Assembly: GCA_963723595.1 (NCBI GenBank) | Contig: CAVRRQ010000006.1 | Span: 1,240,001 to 1,304,000, forward strand | Length of the DNA stretch: 64,000 nucleotides | Source of the DNA: RYN-230 sp963723595 | GTDB taxonomy: Bacteria; Actinomycetota; Actinomycetes; Streptosporangiales; Streptosporangiaceae | Reading direction: 5' to 3' | In this document: one piece after another, positions 18,069 through 25,688 of the stretch | How positions within the stretch are numbered: position 1 is the first letter of the stretch | Layout: each line of letters starts with the position of its first letter | The notes under the pieces: model-generated | What the model was told of the DNA's origin: nothing | The model's database searches: none | What the model saw: the letters and a program-made list of their open reading frames with translations, nothing else | Position numbers and translations under genes: made by a program

Positions 18069-18231
18069 AAGGGTGAACTCCGGACGGGGAGCCGTTCTTC
18101 CCCTTTACCGGAGGTTTCCCTGGCAGAGCGCGAGGCTAGGGACCGCCGAGCCACCACAGCCAGCACAACGGCCGGGCGATACCGTTGGTTCAGAGATTAC
18201 GCGTAACCAATGTATGTCCCGGGAGAACCTG

Positions 18232-19932
18232 GTGGAGCCGAAGGATCCGCACCCGGCCCTGCCGCAGCTGCGCCTCGACGATCTGCTGGCCGAGCTTCAG
18301 GCCCGGCTGCAGACCGTGCTGGACACCCGGGACCGGGTGTACACGCTGCTGGAAGCGGTCGTGGCGGTCGGCACCAACCTCGACCTGGAAACGGTGCTCC
18401 AGCAGATCGTCGAAGCCGCGATCACACTGGTCCGGGCCCGTTACGGCGCGCTCGGGATCATCGGCGAAGGCGGCCGTCTGGTCAAATTCGTCCCCGTCGG
18501 CCTGGCGGACGACCAGATCGCGGCGATCCATCACTGGCCGGAGGGCCGGGGCCTGCTCGGCGCGCTGATCACCGACCCGCGGCCGCTGCACCTGCCGGAC
18601 ATCTCGGCCAGCCCCAAATCGAGCGGCTTCCCGCCCGGGCATCCGCCGATGCGCAGCTTCCTCGGCGTTCCGGTGCGGGTCCGGGACGAGGTCTATGGCC
18701 ACCTCTACCTGACCGAGAAGCAGGGGGGCGCCGAGTTCGACGAGGAGGATGAAGCGCTGCTCGTCGCCCTGGCCGCCGCGGCCGGCGTGGCGATCGACAA
18801 CGCCAGGCTGTACGAGGAGGCCCGCCGCCAGCAGCGCTGGCTGCGCGCGACCAGCGAGGTGACCAGGAGACTGCTGTCCGGAACCGCGCCGGATGAGGTG
18901 CTGGCCCTGGTCACGCAGCAGGCGCTGGAAATGTCCGGCGCGGACCTGGTCGCGCTGGCGCTGCCCACCCCCGACCGGCAGCAGCTGGTCATCCAGCATG
19001 CGGCGGGAAAGAGTGCGCCCGGGGCCCTGGGGCTGGTACTCCCGGTGAGCGCCTCGCTGTCCGGCCAGGTGCTGTTCTCCGGTGAAGCGGTCACCCTGCA
19101 GGATTTCGGCCACGACGAGCGGGTAGCGGGCGTGGCCCGGGAGCACATCCCGCTCGGGCCGGCCATCGTCCTCCCGCTGGGTGCTCCGGGCGACGTTCGC
19201 GGCGTATTCACGGTGGGCCGCAACGCGGGAGCGATGCCGCTGGCCCAGGAGGCGGTGGAGATGGTCCGGACCTTCGCGGCCCAGGCCGGCATCGCGCTGG
19301 AACTCTCCGAGCACCGCAGGGACGCGGAGCGGCTGGCCATCCTCTCCGACCGGGACCGGATCGCCCGGGATCTGCATGACCTGGTCATCCAGCGGCTGTA
19401 CGCCACCGGGATGTCGCTTCAGGGGGCGATGCCGCTGCTGACCAGGCCCGAAGCGGCCAACCGGGTGAGCAGCGCCGTGGATGCCCTCGACGAGACGATC
19501 CGGGAGATCCGCTCGGCGATCTTCTCGCTCCAGTCACGGGGCGAGGTCAAGGGGCAGGGCCTGCGCGCGCAGGTGCTCGAGATCGTGGACCAGATGACCC
19601 CCGCGCTGGGGGTTACCCCGTCGCTCCGGCTGGTGGGGCCGCTCGACGAGGCGGTGCCCGCGGACGTGGGCGAGCAGCTGCTCAGCGCGCTGCGGGAGGC
19701 GCTGTCGAACGCGGCCCGGCACGCGGCCGCCCGCCGGGTGGACGTGACCGTGCAGGTGGGGACGGAGCTGATCCTGCGGATCCGGGACGACGGCACCGGG
19801 ATGGCCCAGACCACCCGGCGCAGCGGGCTGGCGAACCTGGCCGCGCGTGCCGTGGACCTGGGCGGCAGGCTGACGATCGACTCCGCCGAGGGCCGCGGCA
19901 CCCAGCTCGACTGGCGGGTGCCGGTCAGCTGA
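18232..19932 (+). CDS. DevS/DosS-like GAF-GAF sensor histidine kinase
   Basis: The start at the GTG at 18232 follows GGGAG; an ATG at 18214 is possible but lacks a ribosome site. The protein has about 566 residues. Two GAF domains follow one another (about 45-190 and 215-360), the first containing EGRGLLGALITDPRPLHLPD and GHPPMRSFLGVPVRVRDEV. That His in HPPM, about residue 137, lies where mycobacterial DevS has its haem-binding region as I recall it; this was not verified by alignment. The HisKA_3 motif is DRDRIARDLHDLVIQRLYAT, and the HATPase domain ends with RIRDDGTGM. It has no membrane helix. It should phosphorylate the DevR-like regulator encoded convergently, with 8 bases of 3' overlap. 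Confidence 0.9.
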   Translation: MEPKDPHPALPQLRLDDLLAELQARLQTVLDTRDRVYTLLEAVVAVGTNLDLETVLQQIVEAAITLVRARYGALGIIGEGGRLVKFVPVGLADDQIAAIHHWPEGRGLLGALITDPRPLHLPDISASPKSSGFPPGHPPMRSFLGVPVRVRDEVYGHLYLTEKQGGAEFDEEDEALLVALAAAAGVAIDNARLYEEARRQQRWLRATSEVTRRLLSGTAPDEVLALVTQQALEMSGADLVALALPTPDRQQLVIQHAAGKSAPGALGLVLPVSASLSGQVLFSGEAVTLQDFGHDERVAGVAREHIPLGPAIVLPLGAPGDVRGVFTVGRNAGAMPLAQEAVEMVRTFAAQAGIALELSEHRRDAERLAILSDRDRIARDLHDLVIQRLYATGMSLQGAMPLLTRPEAANRVSSAVDALDETIREIRSAIFSLQSRGEVKGQGLRAQVLEIVDQMTPALGVTPSLRLVGPLDEAVPADVGEQLLSALREALSNAARHAAARRVDVTVQVGTELILRIRDDGTGMAQTTRRSGLANLAARAVDLGGRLTIDSAEGRGTQLDWRVPVS

Positions 19933-20629
19933 GCGATCTGCGGTCCGGCGGCCCGCCGGCGCCGCGGCCCGGGTGCTGCTCGAAGACCCGGGTGGCGTAG
20001 GCGGCGGCCTGGGCGCGGCGTTGCATGCCGAGCTTGGCGAAGAGGGCGGACACGTAGTTCTTGACTGTCTTCTCGGCGAGGAAGAGGCGGTCGCCGATCT
20101 GGCGGTTGGTGAGCCCTTCGCCAATCAGGGCGAGGATGCGGCGTTCCTGGTCGGTGAGGGTGCCCAGGGGGTCGGTGGTGGCGGCCTGGTCCCGCATGCG
20201 GCGCATGACGCGGCTGGCCGCCTCGGGGTCGAGGAGAGACTGCCCGGAGGCGATGGTGCGGATGGCGCCGATGAGGTCGGTGCCGCGGATCTGCTTAAGG
20301 ACGTACCCGGCGGCGCCGGCCATGATGGCGTCGAAGAGGGCGTCGTCGTCGCTGAAGCTGGTGAGCATGAGGCACGCGAGCTGGGGCATTTTGGACCGGA
20401 CTTCGCGGCAGACCGTGACACCGTCGCCGTCGGGCAGCCGGATGTCCAGGATGGCGACGTCGGGTTTGAGCGCCGGGATGCGGGCCAGGGCGGACGTGGC
20501 GGTGGCCGCCTCACCGATGACGGTGATCCCGGGTTCGGCGTTGATGAGGTCACGGACGCCCCGGCGGACGATCTCGTGATCATCGAGCAGGAACACCCGG
20601 ATGGCCGTGCCGTCGCCCGCCTTATCCAT
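19925..20629 (-). CDS. DevR/DosR-like response regulator
   Basis: This 234-residue NarL/FixJ-type regulator has Asp62 in VAILDIRLPDG, Thr90 in LMLTSFSDDDALFDAI and Lys112 in GYVLKQI. Its HTH reads LTDQERRILALIGEGLTNRQ, then the DevR-typical LAEKTVKNYVSALFAKLGMQ and RRAQAA. The SFSDDDALFDAIMAGAAGYV block and the AEKTVKNYVS helix are the best marks of DevR rather than a generic NarL protein. In mycobacteria DevR activates the hypoxia/NO dormancy regulon. The gene is convergent with its likely kinase. It shares an upstream region with the universal stress protein gene, where a DevR-box-like sequence lies. Confidence 0.92.
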   Translation of the reverse strand: MDKAGDGTAIRVFLLDDHEIVRRGVRDLINAEPGITVIGEAATATSALARIPALKPDVAILDIRLPDGDGVTVCREVRSKMPQLACLMLTSFSDDDALFDAIMAGAAGYVLKQIRGTDLIGAIRTIASGQSLLDPEAASRVMRRMRDQAATTDPLGTLTDQERRILALIGEGLTNRQIGDRLFLAEKTVKNYVSALFAKLGMQRRAQAAAYATRVFEQHPGRGAGGPPDRRSLS

Positions 20630-20772
20630 CGGATGACATGCTCCTCGTCCCGAGTCGGCCAGGGTCGCGCGGACGGCCCAGCCGCGCGAATTTGCGGGGT
20701 GTTTCCATACAGGGTAATCCGGGCCGCCTGGCTGGTCTTCCCGCTACGGCACCGGCGCCCGGGCCGGGGAAC

Positions 20773-20788
20773 GGGTGCCTAAAGTCCC
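20773..20788. promoter_or_regulatory. DevR-box-like sequence between devR-like and usp genes
   Basis: GGGTGCCTAAAGTCCC has one good DevR half-site (AAAGTCCC, i.e. GGGACTTT on the minus strand) and one degenerate half. It lies 105 bases upstream of the universal stress protein start and 144 bases upstream of the divergent regulator start. That position could serve either promoter. A separate 7-bp hairpin (CCCCTGC/GCAGGGG, 20808-20828) lies between it and the stress-protein gene. Confidence 0.4.
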
Positions 20789-20892
20789 CTGCCCGGGGGA
20801 ATGGGTGCCCCTGCCGCGTTCGCAGGGGTCTTCTAGCCTGGAGGCGAGGGCATGGCCGGCGACCGGGCAGGCCACAGGAGAGAGGACCGCAG

Positions 20893-21342
20893 ATGCCAGG
20901 CATCATCGTCGGGGTGGACGGCTCGGAACACTCCCTCAGCGCCCTGGACTGGGCCCTGAACGAGGCCGATCTCCGTAAGACCCCGCTGACCGTGGTCAGC
21001 GTGAGCCCGATCGTCACCGGCATCTACGGCCCCGGGTACGCGCCCGGGGACTACTACCCGGTCGAGGAGGAAAGCCGGGCCCAGGCGGAAAAGGCCACCC
21101 AGGACCTGGTGAACCAGGCGGTCGAGCGGCGCGGGGCCGCGCCGGCCGCGACGGTGGCCGTGCGCGCGCTCAGCGGCACGGCCGCGGACGAGCTGATCAA
21201 CGCCTCGGCGGACGCGGACCTGCTCGTGGTCGGGGCCCGCGGGGCGGGCGGTTTCGCCCGGCTCGTGATGGGCTCAGTCAGCACCCAGGTCACCCACCAC
21301 GCGCTGTGCCCGGTGGTGGTCGTGCCGGGAAACCGGGACTGA
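20893..21342 (+). CDS. Universal stress protein (UspA family)
   Basis: The 149-residue single-domain protein starts MPGIIVGVDGSEHSLSALDW. The ATP-binding signature lies near the C-terminus: DLLVVGARGAGGFARLVMGS, then VSTQVTHHALCPVVVVP. The G-2x-G-9x-G(S/T) pattern indicates the ATP-binding subclass. Universal stress proteins accumulate on starvation and hypoxia, and in mycobacteria several belong to the DosR regulon. It is divergent from the DevR-like gene, with a DevR-box-like site between them. Confidence 0.93.
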   Translation: MPGIIVGVDGSEHSLSALDWALNEADLRKTPLTVVSVSPIVTGIYGPGYAPGDYYPVEEESRAQAEKATQDLVNQAVERRGAAPAATVAVRALSGTAADELINASADADLLVVGARGAGGFARLVMGSVSTQVTHHALCPVVVVPGNRD

Positions 21343-21446
21343 ACATCGCCAGGCGGCCCCGCCCGGCCGCTGGGTTAGCCTGAGGCGGGCTGGGAAACGG
21401 CGCTGCCCGGGACCCGGCCGCGGGCGACTACGCAGGGAGGCCGGTC

Positions 21447-21965
21447 ATGCCACAGCCCCAGGGAGCCGAGCTCGAGCAGGTCCGGGCCCGGCGCGAGGAA
21501 CTGCGCCAGCGCTACCTGCACCCCGCGGGGGAGCGCCCGGCCACCCCGGTCCGCGGCGTCCACCACGTCGCGCTGATCTGCCGTGACGTCGAGGAAACCA
21601 TCCAGTTCTACCAGGAGTTCCTCGGCTTCCCGCTGGTCGAGCTGGTGGAAAACCGGGACTACGCAGGCTCCAGCCATTTCTTCTTCGACATCGGCAACAA
21701 GAACATGCTGGGTTTCTTCGATTTCCCCGGGCACCAGCACCCGGCCTGGCAGGAGACCATCGGCGGCGTCCAGCACCTGGCCATCTCCATTCCGCAGGAG
21801 CAGTACGACGCGGCCCGGAAGAAGTTCGACGAGACCGGGTTCGAGTACCTGGGGCCGGACCGGGGCGTCGAGGAGAGCATGTACTTCCGGGACCCCAACG
21901 GCGTCGGGCTCGAGCTGTACCGCGAGGACCTCGGCGAGTTCGACGGCCACCACCTGATCGATTGA
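21447..21965 (+). CDS. VOC (glyoxalase/dioxygenase) superfamily protein
   Basis: This 172-residue protein follows GCAGGGAGGCCGGTC before its ATG. After a charged N-terminal helix come two beta-alpha-beta-beta-beta repeats: GVHHVALICRDVEETIQFYQ with the first metal His, and VQHLAISIPQEQYDAARKKF with the second. The ending YFRDPNGVGLELYRED supplies the metal Glu. The substrate cannot be told; glyoxalase I, ring-cleaving dioxygenase and other lyases share this fold. It lies downstream of the stress-protein gene on the same strand, and its 3' end meets an array of 66-bp repeats. Confidence 0.88.
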   Translation: MPQPQGAELEQVRARREELRQRYLHPAGERPATPVRGVHHVALICRDVEETIQFYQEFLGFPLVELVENRDYAGSSHFFFDIGNKNMLGFFDFPGHQHPAWQETIGGVQHLAISIPQEQYDAARKKFDETGFEYLGPDRGVEESMYFRDPNGVGLELYREDLGEFDGHHLID

Positions 21966-21979
21966 CGCAGCTCTTTCCT

Positions 21980-22398
21980 GATCACCAGGCGGAGGCCGGA
22001 CCAGGCGGGGGCACAGCTCGCGCGCGCTTATCGCAGTTCCCGGCGGATGACCAGGCGGAGGCCGGACCAGGCGGGGGCACAGCTCGCGCGCGCTTATCGC
22101 AGTTCCCGGCGGATGACCAGGCGGAGGCCGGACCAGGCGGGGGCACAGCTCGCGCGCGCTTATCGCAGTTCCCGGCGGATGACCAGGCGGAGGCCGGACC
22201 AGGCGGGGGCACAGCTCGCGCGCGCTTATCGCAGTTCCCGGCGGATGACCAGGCGGAGGCCGGACCAGGCGGGGCAGCTCGCGCGCGCTTATCGCAGTTC
22301 CCGGCGGATGACCAGGCGGAGGCCGGACCAGGCGGGGGCACAGCTCGCGCGCGCTTATCGCAGTTCCCGGCGGATGACCAGGCGGAGGCCGGACCAGG
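21980..22398. repeat. Tandem 66-bp repeat, six units plus a partial one
   Basis: Units begin at 21980, 22046, 22112, 22178, 22244, 22307 and 22373 (each at GATGACCAGGCGG, GATCACC in the first). All are 66 bases long except the fifth, which has lost 3. The copies are almost identical. Read on the minus strand, each unit contains the last 13-14 codons and the TAA stop of the DUF3052 gene at 22355-22780, plus about 25 bases of downstream sequence. The array is therefore a tandem expansion of that gene's 3' end into the space between two convergent genes. Its length of 22 codons keeps long frames open by chance on both strands; these are not genes. Confidence 0.95.
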
Positions 22399-22780
22399 TC
22401 GCGTCGATCGCGCAGACCTTGTTGTCCACCAGGCCGGTCGGCAGGGCGACCTCCCGCACCACGGTGTCACTCATGTCCGTCGGGACCCTGGCGGCGCGCT
22501 TCGGCCAGGCGATCCACAGCCCGCACGCCGGGGCCATGTGCTCGCGCAGCTGCCCCAGCGCCGACTCCAGGTCGGCGCGCCACGGCGAGAAGAACACGAT
22601 CACGTCGAACGGCGCGCCGCCGTGCAGGTCCGGGCGGACCTGCACGCCAGCCTGCGCGGCCAGGCTCTCCGCGAACCCGTCCGGCCCGCCCAGCACGGCC
22701 ACCGCGTGACCGGACCGCAGGCCCAGTTTCACGGCCAGCGGGGTGCCCGAGTAGCCGCCCGGCGGGCTGGCGCGGTCCAT
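22355..22780 (-). CDS. DUF3052-family protein
   Basis: This 141-residue protein starts MDRASPPGGYSGTPLAVKLG. It contains the family blocks VRPDLHGGAPFDVIVFFSPW, CGLWIAWPKRAARVPTDMSD and VALPTGLVDNKVCAIDATWS. The fold is Rossmann-like and resembles a methyltransferase core without a clear SAM motif. The function of DUF3052 is not known; it is widespread in actinomycetes. No good ribosome site was seen before the ATG. Its last codons are the template of the downstream repeat array. Confidence 0.88.
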   Translation of the reverse strand: MDRASPPGGYSGTPLAVKLGLRSGHAVAVLGGPDGFAESLAAQAGVQVRPDLHGGAPFDVIVFFSPWRADLESALGQLREHMAPACGLWIAWPKRAARVPTDMSDTVVREVALPTGLVDNKVCAIDATWSGLRLVIRRELR

Positions 22781-22836
22781 GGCAGCAATCTATGGCACGG
22801 GACCCCGGGAACCCGGGACCTCCGGCGCGGGACCGC

Positions 22837-23334
22837 TCACCGCCGCTTCGGGGGCCGCCCAGCACAGGGAACGAACCGGGCCGGCCAGTCCTGGGCCGGT
22901 CGCTGATGAGGCAGTATCGTGCCCTCGCGGTCCTGCTCGGCCAGCGCGCCGCAGGCGGGGCACGTCTCGCGCCGGGTCGTCCGGTGCCGCGGCACGGCCA
23001 GCCGGTGGCCGTGGTTACGGGCGTACGTCTCCAGGTAGTCGGCGGCCGTCAGCTGGCCTCCCGCGAGCGCTTTCCAGGCGGTGCCGTCCAGCTGCCCGGC
23101 GCATTGCCAGTCGTTGTGCTCGTCCCGGCCGCGGACGCGGGTCAGCCGCCACCACACCGACCCGTCGGCCCGTAACGTCCACTCCCACTCCAGGTCGGCG
23201 GACGCATCCTGATTGCGGGCGGGCAGACTCACCACTTCGCGGGTCCACAGCCATCCCTTGCTGCGATTCCTCATGGACCACCGTCCAGGGCCGGAGAGCG
23301 CAACCATGACGTCCCCCCGCAACCGCCACGCCAC
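22837..23334 (-). CDS. Hypothetical protein with a small zinc-knuckle-like motif
   Basis: The frame gives 165 residues; an internal ATG at residue 10 or 21 may be the true start. The middle has WEWTLRADGSVWWRLTRV, a beta-rich stretch heavy in Trp. Near the end CPACGALAEQD provides one CxxC pair, with RETCPACG preceded by His/Arg-rich sequence, perhaps half of a zinc ribbon. No family was recognised. It is on the same strand as the DUF3052 gene, 57 bases upstream of it. Codon use looks normal for the region. Confidence 0.55.
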   Translation of the reverse strand: MAWRLRGDVMVALSGPGRWSMRNRSKGWLWTREVVSLPARNQDASADLEWEWTLRADGSVWWRLTRVRGRDEHNDWQCAGQLDGTAWKALAGGQLTAADYLETYARNHGHRLAVPRHRTTRRETCPACGALAEQDREGTILPHQRPAQDWPARFVPCAGRPPKRR

Positions 23335-23423
23335 TCAAGGTAGCAGCGGACCGCCTCACCGTGCGGCAAAGAGCGGAGGTTCCGCACCCATGGGCGGGAC
23401 CTCGCCTGGAGGCGCCGGGCGGG

Positions 23424-24713
23424 CTAGCTGATCGCCGTCCCGGTGGCCGGGTCGAAGAAGTGCAGCCGCTCCACGTCGACGGCCAGCACCGCGGAGGCGT
23501 GCGGGCGGACCCTGGCCCGCGGGTCGACCCGGGCCACCCCGCTGGCCACGGTGGCGGCGACGATCTCGCCCTGGGACTCGGCCGCCAGAACCTGGGGCGC
23601 CACCACGTGGCCCGCCCCCATCTGGCCCGCCGGGACCTGGCCCGGCACGGTCGCGGCGGAGGGATCCTGCGCCGCGTTCAGCTGGCCGCGGAGCTCGGCT
23701 TCCTCCCTGATCCGCCGCGCGTCCAGGCGGAAGTGGACCAGCTGCTCACTGCCGAGCACCTCGACCAGCTGGACGTCAACGGTGAGGCTGGTCCCCGGCT
23801 CCGGTGCGGTTCCGGCCGCGCCCGGATCGGCCAGGCTCTCCGGGCGGATGCCGACGATGACGCTCCCGCCGTGCCGGGCGGCGAGCCCGCTGACCCGCTT
23901 GAGCACCGGCTGCGGCAGGGACAGCCGCTGGCCGCCCAGGACCAGGTCCGCGACCTCCCCGCTGACCTCCAGGCCGGCCTCGTACAGGTTCATCGAGGGC
24001 GAGCCCATGAACGTGGCCACGAAGATGTTGGCGGGGCGGTCGTAGAGGTCCCGCGGTCTCCCGGCCTGCTGCAGGATCCCGTCCCGCAGCACCGCCACCC
24101 GGTCGCCCATGGTCATGGCCTCGGTCTGGTCGTGGGTGACGTACAGCGTCGCCGCGCCGATCCGCCGGTGCACACGCAGCACTTCGGCGCGCATCTGCAC
24201 CCGCAGCTTCGCGTCCAGGTTGGACAGCGGCTCGTCCATCAGGAAGATGGCCGGCTCGCGGACGATGGCCCGGCCCATCGCGACCCGCTGCCGCTGGCCG
24301 CCGGACAGCTGCCGCGGCCTGCGGCCGAGCATCGTGGTCAGGCCCAGGATGGAGGCGGCCTCGCGGACCCGGCGCTCCCGCTCCGCCTTCGGGATCTTCT
24401 TGTTCTCCAGCGCGAACGCGATGTTCTGGGCCACGGTCAGGTGCGGGTACAGCGCGTAGTTCTGGAACACCATGGCCACGTCGCGCTGGCGCGGCGGCAC
24501 CTCGTTGACGACCTGGTCGCCGAAGCGCAGCGTGCCTCCGCTGATCTGCTCCAGGCCGGCCACCATGCGCAGCGCCGACGTCTTGCCGCAGCCGGACGGC
24601 CCGACCAGGACCATGAACTCGCCCGCGTCCACGTGCAGGTCCAGCCCCTGCAGCGCGACGGTGCCGTCCGGGTACACCTTGGTCAGGCCGTCCAGGGTCA
24701 CGCTCTCAGGCAC
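23424..24713 (-). CDS. Sugar ABC transporter ATPase (MsiK/UgpC/MalK type)
   Basis: The start is a GTG at 24713 after GAGGGGGC. The 429-residue protein has Walker A GPSGCGKTS, the Q loop FQNYALYPHLTV, signature LSGGQRQRVAMGRA, Walker B IFLMDEPLSNLDAKLR and the switch His in VTHDQTEAM. The C-terminal regulatory/TOBE domains begin near residue 240. Between about 330 and 395 there is an Ala/Gly/Gln-rich insertion, which makes it longer than the usual 360-380 residues. It is the last gene of the arabinoside transporter operon. As in other actinomycetes, such an ATPase may also energise transporters that lack their own, such as the one at 46.2-49.4 kb. Confidence 0.93.
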   Translation of the reverse strand: MPESVTLDGLTKVYPDGTVALQGLDLHVDAGEFMVLVGPSGCGKTSALRMVAGLEQISGGTLRFGDQVVNEVPPRQRDVAMVFQNYALYPHLTVAQNIAFALENKKIPKAERERRVREAASILGLTTMLGRRPRQLSGGQRQRVAMGRAIVREPAIFLMDEPLSNLDAKLRVQMRAEVLRVHRRIGAATLYVTHDQTEAMTMGDRVAVLRDGILQQAGRPRDLYDRPANIFVATFMGSPSMNLYEAGLEVSGEVADLVLGGQRLSLPQPVLKRVSGLAARHGGSVIVGIRPESLADPGAAGTAPEPGTSLTVDVQLVEVLGSEQLVHFRLDARRIREEAELRGQLNAAQDPSAATVPGQVPAGQMGAGHVVAPQVLAAESQGEIVAATVASGVARVDPRARVRPHASAVLAVDVERLHFFDPATGTAIS

Positions 24714-24722
24714 GGTGCCCCC

Positions 24723-25688
24723 TCAATTCGCGATGCTGCCGAGCAGCAGCCCGCTGCGCCAGTACCGCTGCAGGATCAGGAACAGCGCGATCAGCGGAAC
24801 GATCGTCACCAGGCCGCCCAGCACGATCAGCGGGAAGATCTCGGCGTTGCCGCTGTTCTGGGCGCGCTCGGACCACAGGCCCAGGCCGACGGTGAGCGGG
24901 TACAGCTGGTTCTGGCTGAAGATGATCAGCGGCAGGAAGTAGTTGTTCCACACCGTGACCACGTTCAGCAGCAGCACGGTCATCAGGCCCGGCACCATCA
25001 GCGGCAAGGCCAGCCGGAAGAAGATCCGCAGCTCGCCGGCCCCGTCGATGCGGGCCGCGTCGATGAGCTCGCGGGGCACCGACACCTCGACGAACACCCG
25101 CATCAGGTACACGCCGACCGGGCTGACCATGCTGGGCAGGATCATGCCCCAGACCGAGTTGATCAGGTGCACCTTGGCGTAGCTGAGGTACAGCGGCAGG
25201 GTGATCGCCGTGATCGGCACCAGCAGGGCCCCGATGACCAGGTAGAACAGGGCCCGGGAGCCGCGGAAGTGAAACCGGGCGAAGCCGTAGCCGGCCAGCG
25301 CGGCGAGCGCGGTGGCACCGCCGCCGCCCACTACCGCGTACAGCACCGTGTTGCCGAACCACCGGAAGTAGACCCCGTAGCCGTCCACGTTCTGGAACAG
25401 CAGGGCGAAGTTCCGGCCGAACACGAACGGCGAGGCGAACCAGAAGCCGAACGACTCGAAGATGTTGGCCTGGGTCTTGGTTGAGTTGATGATCAGCCAG
25501 GCGATGGGGATCAGGGTGAAGATCGCGAACAGCACGCACAGCGTGGTGACCAGCGTGACCGTGCCGCGGCGCAGGCCGTAGTACTCGATCGGGATGCTGT
25601 CGTCGTCCCGGCCGCGCCGGGGTGGCGGGGGCGGGGGGACCGCGGGCCCTGGTTCCGGACCGGGCCGGACCACGGTGGTGGCGCTCAT
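24723..25688 (-). CDS. Carbohydrate ABC transporter permease (MalG type)
   Basis: The 321-residue protein has a Pro/Arg-rich N-terminus and six membrane helices. The EAA loop for contact with the ATPase is ELIDAARIDGAGELRIFFRL, with LPLMVPG following. It forms a heterodimeric channel with the MalF-type permease upstream, whose stop overlaps its ATG by one base. The substrate is probably an arabinose-containing saccharide, from the GH51 gene in the same operon. Confidence 0.93.
   Translation of the reverse strand: MSATTVVRPGPEPGPAVPPPPPPRRGRDDDSIPIEYYGLRRGTVTLVTTLCVLFAIFTLIPIAWLIINSTKTQANIFESFGFWFASPFVFGRNFALLFQNVDGYGVYFRWFGNTVLYAVVGGGGATALAALAGYGFARFHFRGSRALFYLVIGALLVPITAITLPLYLSYAKVHLINSVWGMILPSMVSPVGVYLMRVFVEVSVPRELIDAARIDGAGELRIFFRLALPLMVPGLMTVLLLNVVTVWNNYFLPLIIFSQNQLYPLTVGLGLWSERAQNSGNAEIFPLIVLGGLVTIVPLIALFLILQRYWRSGLLLGSIAN

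Noticed and set aside
20808..20828. CCCCTGC/GCAGGGG hairpin as a terminator
   Set aside because: It lies upstream of the stress-protein gene between divergent genes, where a terminator has no obvious role.
21980..22398. CRISPR array
   Set aside because: The units are directly adjacent with no variable spacers, and no cas genes are present.
21962..22906. Repeat protein with 22-residue units (plus strand) and a similar one on the minus strand
   Set aside because: The units come from the 66-bp DNA array, whose length is a multiple of three. No start with a ribosome site exists, and the array derives from another gene's 3' end.
23361..25484. 707-codon open frame on the plus strand across the sugar ABC genes
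   Set aside because: It is antisense to well-supported ATPase and permease genes and has the His/Arg/Gln-rich composition of shadow frames in high-GC DNA.
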